The notes under the pieces are model-generated. The model made no database searches. It was given only the letters and a program-made list of their open reading frames with translations, and was not told the origin of the DNA. Shown piece after piece: positions 24,774-31,561 of a stretch of 41,460 bases of DNA; the stretch's first letter is position 1; each line of letters starts with the position of its first letter. The translations under genes and the position numbers were made by a program. The DNA is from Chloroflexota bacterium (lineage in GTDB: Bacteria > Chloroflexota > Dormibacteria > CF-121): NCBI GenBank assembly GCA_005882775.1, contig VBDY01000125.1, forward strand, positions 1 through 41,460. The letters are read 5' to 3'.

Positions 24774-25235
24774 GTGAGGGTAGCCGCCGCCACAACCTTC
24801 GTAGACATTCTCACGCCGGCGTTTTTCTACCTGGTGATCGCGGCCTACATGGCGTTCCTGCTGAACTCGGCCTGGCAATTCTCGCAGCGGCCCGAGAAGG
24901 GTCGTGCCATTCGGGGCATCAACTTCACCCTGGTCCCGCTCGGCATCCTGCTGGCCCTGGTGGGGGTGCTGGCCGCGAGTTTCAATGCCTTCTCCCACGA
25001 GCAGGGCACGCCGTCGACGCCCTGGGCGGTGGTGATGGTCGCGCTCGGGCTGGGGGCCTCGTCGTTGCTCCTGGCGATGGAGGGGATGGTTCTCAGGGGG
25101 CGCGTCGACAAAGGGCCCGCCGATCGGCGGGCGCTCGGCTACCGGAGTCTCAGCCTGCTGGCGACCACGGTCCCGCTTGTACTCCTGGGGGCCTTGTTCC
25201 TGGCCTTCGCCACCTGCCGGCTGGCCTGCGGCTGA
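24774..25235 (+). CDS. Small integral membrane protein, function unknown
   Basis: A 153-aa protein with four predicted membrane helices (about 9-30, 50-70, 83-105, 127-150), positive residues on short loops (SQRPEKGRAIRG, RGRVDKGPADRR) and a C-terminal CRLACG. No family recognised. GTG start; GAGAAT ends 6 nt before it and could be a -10 for a leaderless message. Confidence 0.72.
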   Translation: MRVAAATTFVDILTPAFFYLVIAAYMAFLLNSAWQFSQRPEKGRAIRGINFTLVPLGILLALVGVLAASFNAFSHEQGTPSTPWAVVMVALGLGASSLLLAMEGMVLRGRVDKGPADRRALGYRSLSLLATTVPLVLLGALFLAFATCRLACG

Positions 25236-25248
25236 CTCCGCCCCGCCG

Positions 25249-25254
25249 TATACT
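25249..25254 (+). promoter_or_regulatory. Putative -10 of the Rrf2-E1-E1-MTAP cluster
   Basis: TATACT lies about 36 nt before the GTG at 25290, leaving a short leader with a GAGGT ribosome binding site at 25280-25284. No strong -35 is seen. Confidence 0.42.
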
Positions 25255-25289
25255 TGACTCGCTCGCTCAACATTCTCTGAGGTCAGCCG

Positions 25290-25751
25290 GTGCGCATGCG
25301 ATTTTCGATGAAGACTGAGTACGGGGTCCGGGCCATCATGGAGCTCGCCGCTCTCGACGGCCGGGCTGCCTTGCAGAGCGGCGAGATCGCGCGCCGTCAG
25401 CGCATCCCGGGCCCTTTTCTCGACCAGGTTCTGATGACCCTGCGGCGCTCCGGGTTTGTCCGCTCGGTCCGGGGCCCACACGGAGGTCACCTGCTGGCCC
25501 GGCCGGCCGGCGAGATCCGGCTCGACGAGGTGATTGGCTGCCTGGAGGGCTCGGGGACTGAGCCGGCTCCGGGGGGCGACGGCGCTCAGACCTATGGTCT
25601 GGTGCTCCAGCGGGTCACCCGCGACGCGGAGCAGGCGGCCAAAGAGGTGTTCGCCGCGCATACCCTGAGTGACCTGCTCCGCCTACAGGCGGCCGGACCG
25701 CCCGTTTTCCACGGGATCTTCAAGCCGCTGCCGTCGCGGGCTCGGCGCTGA
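25290..25751 (+). CDS. Rrf2 family transcriptional regulator (CymR-like, no Fe-S cysteines)
   Basis: A 153-aa winged-helix regulator: RFSMKTEYGVRAIMELA, then SGEIARRQRIPGPFLDQVLMTLRRSGFVRSVRGPHGGHLLARP, the typical recognition helix and wing. IscR and NsrR carry three clustered Cys for an Fe-S cluster; here only one Cys (IGCLEG) remains, so it probably acts without a cluster, as CymR of Bacillus does in cysteine control. It heads a tight run with two E1-like proteins and MTA phosphorylase, so autoregulation and control of that cluster are likely. GTG 25290 or the ATG two codons later may be used. Confidence 0.9.
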   Translation: MRMRFSMKTEYGVRAIMELAALDGRAALQSGEIARRQRIPGPFLDQVLMTLRRSGFVRSVRGPHGGHLLARPAGEIRLDEVIGCLEGSGTEPAPGGDGAQTYGLVLQRVTRDAEQAAKEVFAAHTLSDLLRLQAAGPPVFHGIFKPLPSRARR

Positions 25752-25756
25752 AGGCC

Positions 25757-26557
25757 ATGTCACCCGAAGAGCGCGAGCGATATTCCCGCCACCTGGCCCT
25801 GGAGGAGATCGGGCCGGCCGGTCAGGAGCGACTCCTCGCCGCGCGCGTCCTGATGGTCGGGGTTGGCGCCCTGGGATCACCGGCCGCTATGTACCTGGCC
25901 GCAGCCGGCGTCGGCACGATCGGCCTGGCCGACCATGACCGGGTCCGTCTATCCAATCTGCAGCGTCAGGTCGTGCACCGGACGGCCACCGTAGGAGCCC
26001 TGAAGGTTGAGGCCGCGGCGGAGACATTGCGGGCGCTGAATCCGGGCGTCCAGGTGGAAACCCTCGCCGCCGCGGTCGACGAAGGGAATGCGATGGAGCT
26101 GCTGGCACGCTTCGACCTGGTAGTGGATGGAACCGACAGCTTTTCCGCGCGCTATCTCTTGAGCGATGCCTCCTATTTACTGGGCAAGCCGCTCGTTCAC
26201 GGCAGCATATTCCGGTTCGAGGGTCAGGTCACGGTCTTCCTGCCAGGACAGGGCTGCTACCGATGCCTCTACCCGCAGCCTCCCCCGCCGGATATGCTCG
26301 GCGATTCCGACCAGGTAGGCGTCTTCGCCGCCCTCCCAGGCGTGATCGGGACCATCCAGGCCGCGGAAACCCTGAAGCTGATCACGGCCGAGGGTGAGCC
26401 CCTGGTCAACCGGGTGCTGCTCCACGATGCAATGGCCATGACCTTCCGCGAGCTTCGCTACCGGCGCAACCCGTCCTGCCCACTGTGTGGCGATCATCCA
26501 ACCATCCGGCGGCTGGTCGACTACGTAGCCTTTACCGGCGCGACGGTGGCGTCGTGA
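25757..26557 (+). CDS. E1-like adenylyltransferase, ThiF/MoeB/HesA family (copy 1)
   Basis: A 266-aa member of the family that adenylates the C-terminal Gly of ubiquitin-like sulfur carriers (ThiS, MoaD) or small peptides. ATP-binding motif GVGALGSPAAMYLAAAGVG, LSNLQRQVVH, VVDGTDSFSARYLL, and a zinc site from CYRC and CPLC. The segment that normally carries a Cys before the adenylate loop (SCxEAGVLG) reads SDQVGVFAALPG, so that Cys is absent. The start lies 5 bp after the Rrf2 stop. No ThiS/MoaD-like partner is encoded nearby. Confidence 0.92.
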   Translation: MSPEERERYSRHLALEEIGPAGQERLLAARVLMVGVGALGSPAAMYLAAAGVGTIGLADHDRVRLSNLQRQVVHRTATVGALKVEAAAETLRALNPGVQVETLAAAVDEGNAMELLARFDLVVDGTDSFSARYLLSDASYLLGKPLVHGSIFRFEGQVTVFLPGQGCYRCLYPQPPPPDMLGDSDQVGVFAALPGVIGTIQAAETLKLITAEGEPLVNRVLLHDAMAMTFRELRYRRNPSCPLCGDHPTIRRLVDYVAFTGATVAS

Positions 26558-27354
26558 CCGGCCCGCGCCACCACCGGCAAAAGATCCTCGCTGAAGTCGG
26601 GGGCGTCGGTCAGGAGCGGCTCACCCGAGGATCGGTCCTGATCGTGGGGCTGGGTGGCCTGGGGTCGCCGGTGGCCCTTTACCTTGCAGCGGCCGGGGTC
26701 GGACGGCTGGGCCTGATCGATGACCAGCGGGTCGAGCTTTCCAACTTGCAGCGCCAGGTGCTGTTCTCAAATGAAGACCTTGGCCAGCCGAAGGCAGAGG
26801 CCGCTCGCCGTCGCATCGTTTCCCTCGACCCGGGCTTGACCGTCGAAGCGCATGTAGACAGCATCCGGCCGGTCAATGCCGAGCGCTACCTGTCGGCGTA
26901 TGACCTGGTGGTGGATGGGACGGATGCATTCGAAGTCAAGTTCCTGCTGAACGACGCCGCGGTGCTACTCAAGCGGCCGCTCGTCCACGGGGCCGTTCTG
27001 CAGTGGGGAGGGCAGGTGCTCACGGTCATGCCCGGCGGCCCCTGCCTGCGCTGCCTTTTCCGTGAGCCACCAGACATGGGAGCGGTGCCGTCATGCGAGG
27101 AGGCCGGGATCATGGGCGCAACCACCGGCGTCGTCGGAAGCGTGCAGGCCGAGGAAGCCATCAAGGTCCTGCTCGGGGTGGGCGATCCGCTGAGTGGACG
27201 GATCTTCCAGCACGACGGGCTTCGCTCTGAAAATCGCACCACCAGCTTCTCACGTGACCCGCGGTGCCCGGTTTGCTCGATTCATGCGCGCATCACTGAC
27301 CTCGCGCGCTATGCGGACCAGGTCTCGCCCCGCGGCTACGTGCTGACCGGCTAG
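26554..27354 (+). CDS. E1-like adenylyltransferase, ThiF/MoeB/HesA family (copy 2)
   Basis: A 266-aa paralogue of the preceding gene. GLGGLGSPVALYLAAAGVG, LSNLQRQVLF, VVDGTDAFEVKFLL and zinc cysteines CLRC and CPVC are present. Unlike copy 1 it keeps the Cys segment (VPSCEEAGIMGATTG). The start is GTG 26554, overlapping the copy 1 stop by 4 bp (GTGA), so the two are translationally coupled and may form a heterodimer; that is inference. MTA phosphorylase starts immediately after. Confidence 0.92.
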   Translation: MTGPRHHRQKILAEVGGVGQERLTRGSVLIVGLGGLGSPVALYLAAAGVGRLGLIDDQRVELSNLQRQVLFSNEDLGQPKAEAARRRIVSLDPGLTVEAHVDSIRPVNAERYLSAYDLVVDGTDAFEVKFLLNDAAVLLKRPLVHGAVLQWGGQVLTVMPGGPCLRCLFREPPDMGAVPSCEEAGIMGATTGVVGSVQAEEAIKVLLGVGDPLSGRIFQHDGLRSENRTTSFSRDPRCPVCSIHARITDLARYADQVSPRGYVLTG

Positions 27355-27355
27355 G

Positions 27356-28156
27356 ATGCCCGATCTGGCGGAGATCGGGGTCTTCGGCGGCTCTGGCTTT
27401 TATGAGTGGTTTGCGGACGGCCGCTCAATCGACCTGGAAACCCCGTATGGATCCCCGAGCGGGTCCATCTCCGTCGCCTCCATCGGGGGACGCAGGGTCG
27501 CTTTCATGCCCCGACACGGTCCCTCGCACCGCCTTCCACCTCATGCCGTCAACTACAGGGCCAATGTCTGGGCGATGCGAGAGGTCGGGGTCAGAAGACT
27601 GCTCGGCCCCTGCGCCGTCGGCAGCCTGCGGCCGGAAATCGCTCCGGGCCTGGTGGTTATCTGCGACCAGTTCATCGACCGGACTCGCGCGCGGGCGGAC
27701 ACCTACTATTCCGGACCGGAGGTCGTTCACATCTCCAGCGCCGACCCATATTGCCCGGAGCTGCGCGGGCTGGCGGCAGAAGTTTCGTCGCAGCAGAGGC
27801 TCGACTTCAAGCCCGCGGGTACGGTCGTGGTGGTCCAGGGTCCCCGATTCTCGACACGGGCGGAGAGCCAGTGGTTCACCCGGATGGGGTGGCACGTGGT
27901 CGGGATGACCCAGTACCCCGAGGTCATACTCGCCCGGGAGCTGGAGATGTGCTACCTGAACATTTCCATGGTCACCGATTACGACGCCGGGGTGATTGAC
28001 CGGCCGGAGGTGACGGCCGTCCAGGCTCACGACGTCATGCGCGTGCTTGCGGCCAATATCGACCGCCTGCAGGGGTTGCTCTCGCTCCTGATTCCGCGTA
28101 TCCCAATCAGCCCGGGCTGCTCCTGCCAGCGTTCGCTGGAGGGCGCCCGGCTCTGA
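27356..28156 (+). CDS. mtnP: S-methyl-5'-thioadenosine phosphorylase family (MTAP/PNP)
   Basis: A 266-aa phosphorylase that splits 5'-methylthioadenosine to adenine and methylthioribose-1-phosphate in methionine salvage. Motifs: IGVFGGSGFY, MPRHGPSHRLPPHAVNYRAN (phosphate/trimer loop), GPCAVGSL, DQFIDRT, RFSTRAES, MTQYPEVILARE and TDYDAGV (Asp residues for the adenine base). The MTQYPE variant leaves some room for a related 6-oxopurine phosphorylase. It starts 1 bp after the second E1 stop. The Cys-rich tail (PGCSCQ) is seen in this family. Its place after E1-like proteins and an Rrf2 regulator suggests a sulfur-metabolism unit. Confidence 0.9.
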   Translation: MPDLAEIGVFGGSGFYEWFADGRSIDLETPYGSPSGSISVASIGGRRVAFMPRHGPSHRLPPHAVNYRANVWAMREVGVRRLLGPCAVGSLRPEIAPGLVVICDQFIDRTRARADTYYSGPEVVHISSADPYCPELRGLAAEVSSQQRLDFKPAGTVVVVQGPRFSTRAESQWFTRMGWHVVGMTQYPEVILARELEMCYLNISMVTDYDAGVIDRPEVTAVQAHDVMRVLAANIDRLQGLLSLLIPRIPISPGCSCQRSLEGARL

Positions 28157-28192
28157 GCTCACCACCCCTCCCGATGCGGCCGGGCAAAGAAA

Positions 28193-28218
28193 AAGGCCGA
28201 GATTGGGGTCTCGGCCTT
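28193..28218 (-). terminator. Hairpin with T-run on the minus strand
   Basis: AAGGCCGAGA (28193-28202) and TCTCGGCCTT (28209-28218), 10 bp, loop TTGGGG. On the plus strand it is followed by CAAGG, a poor T-tract; on the minus strand it is followed by a run reading TTTTTCTTT, giving a strong terminator shape against leftward transcription. It probably ends the MTAP transcript as well. The rest of 28157-28342 is unremarkable apart from the promoter at 28326. Confidence 0.75.
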
Positions 28219-28325
28219 CAAGGAAGGGGAAGCGGCACCACCATATCCCCGGCTGTGTTAAGAAGTGGTCAAGGGCCTGTCACGGGCGTGTCACGACGCC
28301 GTTCGGAGGCCGGCTGCGCCTGAGC

Positions 28326-28331
28326 TATAGT
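28326..28331 (+). promoter_or_regulatory. -10 element of the epimerase operon
   Basis: TATAGT ends 11 nt before the ATG at 28343; TTCGGA about 18 nt upstream is a weak -35. No ribosome binding site fits in between. Confidence 0.5.
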
Positions 28332-28342
28332 CCACAGCGGCC

Positions 28343-29440
28343 ATGAAGGTGCTGATCACCGGCGGTGCCGGGTTCATCGGGCAACGGACCGCGCAACTTC
28401 TCCTATCGAAGGGTCATCAGGTCAGCGTCCTGGATAACCTGGCGCCCCCAGTCCACAGCGGGCCGCCGCCGCTGCCGGCCGGGATCGAGCTGGTGGAGGG
28501 CGACGTCCGAAAACGCGAAGACTGGGTCCGCGCCCTGAAGGGCAATGAGGTGGTCCTGCACCTGGCCGACCACCAGGATTATCTGCCTTCGTTTGGCAAG
28601 CTCTTCCAGGTCAACGCCGTCGGGACGGCCCTGCTGTTCGAGCTCCTGGTGGAAGGAAATACGGCCGTCCGGAAAGTGGTGCTGGGCTCGAGCATGGCAG
28701 TCTACGGCGAGGGGAAGTACCGCTGTCCCAAGGACGGTGACGTCTACCCGGAGCCGCGCCGGGCGGAGGCGCTGGAGCGGGGGACCTGGGATCCGCCCTG
28801 CCCGGTGTGCCAGGGCCCGGCCACGCCAATGGTCACCGACGAGAGCGTGGTGCGGCCAGCGAGTGCTTACGGCCTGAGCAAGCTGGCTCAGGAGCAGCTC
28901 GTCCGGCTCCTGGGTGAGCGACACGATATCAACTGGCTCATCCTGCGCTACGGCGCGGTCCAGGGCCGGGCCCAGCCGTTTCAGAACGCCTACTACGGAG
29001 CGCTGCGGATTTTCGCGCTGCGACTGGCCCTGGGTAAGCCGCCGGTGCTGCTCGAGGATGGAAATCAGCTCCGAGATTTCATCGACGTGGAGGACGTCTC
29101 CCGAGCAAACCTGAGTGCCATCGAGTCGCTGGCCTCGGGTACCTACAACGTCGCCAGCGGGCGTGCTCATACAGTGGCGGATCTGGCCCGCACCCTGCTC
29201 CGGGTTGCCGGCCGCGAGCCTGCCGTCGAAACCCCGGGCCGGTATCGAGTTGGTGACCCCAGGCATGTCGTCCCGGATGTCACCAAGCTCAAGGCCGCCG
29301 GCTGGGAAGCGCAGGCCGGACTGGAGGCGATGGCCCGGGAGTACTGGCAGTGGCTCCAGGAGCAGCCGAACCTCGACGCCTACTTTGAGGGGGCGGAATA
29401 TTTGATGGAGCGCACTGGGACCGTGCGCCTGGCCCGATGA
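28343..29440 (+). CDS. NAD-dependent epimerase, dTDP-L-rhamnose 4-epimerase type
   Basis: A 365-aa extended SDR acting on nucleotide sugars. ITGGAGFIGQRTA binds NAD; the catalytic pair is YGLSK. Between the second and third Rossmann parts is a Cys-bearing insert (YRCPKDG..CPVCQG, about 130-155) that I associate with dTDP-L-rhamnose 4-epimerases of Gram-positive bacteria, which would make dTDP-6-deoxy-L-talose. The C-terminal part (RDFIDVEDVSRANLSAIE, GTYNVASGRAHTVADLA) is typical. Its stop overlaps the next gene by 4 bp; glycosyltransferase-like genes follow, so the product may feed envelope glycans. Confidence 0.85.
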   Translation: MKVLITGGAGFIGQRTAQLLLSKGHQVSVLDNLAPPVHSGPPPLPAGIELVEGDVRKREDWVRALKGNEVVLHLADHQDYLPSFGKLFQVNAVGTALLFELLVEGNTAVRKVVLGSSMAVYGEGKYRCPKDGDVYPEPRRAEALERGTWDPPCPVCQGPATPMVTDESVVRPASAYGLSKLAQEQLVRLLGERHDINWLILRYGAVQGRAQPFQNAYYGALRIFALRLALGKPPVLLEDGNQLRDFIDVEDVSRANLSAIESLASGTYNVASGRAHTVADLARTLLRVAGREPAVETPGRYRVGDPRHVVPDVTKLKAAGWEAQAGLEAMAREYWQWLQEQPNLDAYFEGAEYLMERTGTVRLAR

Positions 29441-29964
29441 CCCACCGGTTCTTGATCCGGTACTCGATCCAGCGCTGGGAGGACGGCAAATGGTTTTACG
29501 GGATTTTCCTGGTGGTCCTGTGCGGACTGATTGCGATCAAGCTCGTGCTTCACCAGCCGGTCACCTTCCTCTGGTGGTACGTGCTCGGGGTGGATGTCAT
29601 TCTCCTGGTCAGCCTCTATCTGTTCCGGCTGACCTCTTACCTCGAAACCGGCCCGGATGGGCTGAGTATCCATTACATGTTTCGCCGGGCGCGGCTTCCG
29701 TACGAGGCTCTTACCAAGGTGCGCAAGCAACCGCTCGACGTCGCCTTCCAGCCGGCCGACCGACGACGCTATGTCAATCGATTTGTTCGCCGCCTATCGC
29801 GTGAGCCGGCCGTCTACATCCGGATCGACAAGCGCCAGCCCGACCTGATCGCCCAGACGGAGCGGCGACTGGGCCAGCGCCTGGTCGCTGGCCCTGACGT
29901 CGTCCTGCCGATCACAGACATCGATACCTTCATCGGAGAGATGAAAGGCCGGCTGCGCGGTTAA
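29437..29964 (+). CDS. Membrane protein with PH-like C-terminal domain
   Basis: A 175-aa protein with two membrane helices (about 22-40 and 44-66) and a soluble C-terminal domain (TSYLETGPDGLSIHYMFRRARLPYEALTKV...) resembling bacterial PH (YdbT/YcxB-like) domains. Function unknown. Starts in the ATGA overlap with the epimerase gene and ends 4 bp before the GT39 gene, so it is part of the same operon. Confidence 0.72.
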   Translation: MTHRFLIRYSIQRWEDGKWFYGIFLVVLCGLIAIKLVLHQPVTFLWWYVLGVDVILLVSLYLFRLTSYLETGPDGLSIHYMFRRARLPYEALTKVRKQPLDVAFQPADRRRYVNRFVRRLSREPAVYIRIDKRQPDLIAQTERRLGQRLVAGPDVVLPITDIDTFIGEMKGRLRG

Positions 29965-29968
29965 TCGG

Positions 29969-31561
29969 ATGGGAGTGCGATGGAGTGCCTGGTGGCGCGT
30001 CGACCGCACCGACCTGCTCTGGTTGCTGGCGCTGACCCTGGTAGCGGGATTCCTGCGTTTCGCCAGCCCTGTGTTCCCCGATCTGTTGAGCCGGCCGCTG
30101 AGCAGCGCTCCCATCAGCGCCTGGGGAATCGGACACTCTTACCAGGATCCCAAGGTGCAGGGGGTCGGCCTGCCGAACGCGATTGCGCCGGACGCGCCCT
30201 TTGTTTTCGACGAGACCTATTTCGCGAACGATGCCCAGGCGGACCTCCAGGGTAAGGACTATTTCGACCCGGAGCCGCCCCTCTCCAAGCTGATCATCGC
30301 CATCGGGATCAAGATCTTCGGTTTTAATTCCTTCGGCTGGCGGGTGATGAGCGGACTTTTTGGCACAGCCCTCGTGCCCTTGATGTACCTGCTCGCCCGA
30401 CAGCTGCTTTCGGTTCGGTTCTTCGCGGTGGTGGCAGGCGTCTTGACCGGCTTTGACGGGATGATGTTCGTCCAGTCGCGTATTGGCATGATCGACATCT
30501 TTCCGATCGTGCTGGTGGTACTCAGCTACCTCCTCTTCCATCTGCACCTAAACGCCGACACCCGAAGGCGGCAGCGCCTCACGATCGTGCTGGCCGCCAT
30601 CATGCTCGGCCTGGCCATGGGAGCGAAGTGGATTTCGCTGGCAGCCTACGGAACAGTGATCGTGCTGCTCGTCTATCGGGTCGCCTGGAAGTTGACCCGA
30701 TACGATCGACGCACCGCGGCCGTCGTGATCTTGAGCCTGGCATTTCTGCCGGTCATCTTCTACGGGCTCACCTACACCCGCTACCTGACCATCGCGCATT
30801 CCCTGACAAACTTCGCGGCTCCGGCGCTGTCCTTCGCGCCGCTCCACCTGGACCTGGGACGGGCCTGGCAGGAGCTGGCCGAGTTCCACCGCCAGACCTG
30901 GCTCTACCACATCAACCTGAAAGCGGACCACATCTTCTACAGCCCCTGGTGGTCGTGGCCCGCGCTCTTTAGACCTGTGGTTTATTACTACCAGTCTCAG
31001 GACCTGGGGGCCGATCCATCGACGGGATCGAACCTGGTGGCGGAGATCTTCAACCTGGGCAACCCGGCGATCTGGTGGGCCGCCGTGGTGGCGTTGTTGT
31101 CGCTGATCGTCATCCAGCTCCGGGAAGGGATTGCTTTCCTTCGGCTGCGCCTCAGCGGCGCCCGGGACGAGGCCGCCGCCCTGGCTGGAAGGAATTATCC
31201 GGTGTTCTTCATCCTGCTCGCCTTCTTTGCCGCCTGGCTTCCCTTTTCCAGGGTCCCGCGCGGGCTGTTCCTCTACCACATGTTTGGCGGGCTCCCGTTC
31301 ATGATCCTGGCGGTGGCGCTGGTCCTGACCAGACTGCGAAGGCTTCGCTTCACCGTCCCCTTCGGCGCCTTCGACCTGCGGCTCAGTGGGTGGGCGCCTG
31401 CCTACGCCTACCTGGCCATGGTGATGGCTTTCTTCCTCTACTTCTATCCGCTGTGGACCGGCCTGCCGCTGACCTCGGACGCCGTGAACGGCCACATCTG
31501 GTTTGCCTTCGTCAAGCCGCTGCCCAACTGGTGTCTGTGCTATTGGACTTCCCCGGGCTAG
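29969..31561 (+). CDS. GT39/PMT-like GT-C glycosyltransferase
   Basis: A 530-aa polytopic membrane protein, about ten or more helices. The first loop carries the acidic motif FDETYFANDAQ, followed by PEPPLSKLIIAIGIKIFG, the DE..YF..PPL pattern of dolichyl-phosphate-mannose protein mannosyltransferases. Such enzymes move a sugar from a polyprenyl-phosphate carrier to proteins or lipids outside the membrane. FLYHMFGGLPFMILA near the C-terminus is also PMT-like. ATG 29969 lies in the operon with the epimerase; the 3' end overlaps the next membrane gene by 31 bp. Confidence 0.85.
   Translation: MGVRWSAWWRVDRTDLLWLLALTLVAGFLRFASPVFPDLLSRPLSSAPISAWGIGHSYQDPKVQGVGLPNAIAPDAPFVFDETYFANDAQADLQGKDYFDPEPPLSKLIIAIGIKIFGFNSFGWRVMSGLFGTALVPLMYLLARQLLSVRFFAVVAGVLTGFDGMMFVQSRIGMIDIFPIVLVVLSYLLFHLHLNADTRRRQRLTIVLAAIMLGLAMGAKWISLAAYGTVIVLLVYRVAWKLTRYDRRTAAVVILSLAFLPVIFYGLTYTRYLTIAHSLTNFAAPALSFAPLHLDLGRAWQELAEFHRQTWLYHINLKADHIFYSPWWSWPALFRPVVYYYQSQDLGADPSTGSNLVAEIFNLGNPAIWWAAVVALLSLIVIQLREGIAFLRLRLSGARDEAAALAGRNYPVFFILLAFFAAWLPFSRVPRGLFLYHMFGGLPFMILAVALVLTRLRRLRFTVPFGAFDLRLSGWAPAYAYLAMVMAFFLYFYPLWTGLPLTSDAVNGHIWFAFVKPLPNWCLCYWTSPG

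Noticed and set aside
30548-31495. A 315-codon minus-strand open frame
   Set aside because: Antisense to the GT39 membrane protein; composition is low-complexity His/Gln/Glu-rich, typical of shadow frames.
31075-31530. Upstream extension of the 646-aa membrane protein
   Set aside because: It lies within the GT39 gene in another frame and has no hydrophobic pattern of its own.
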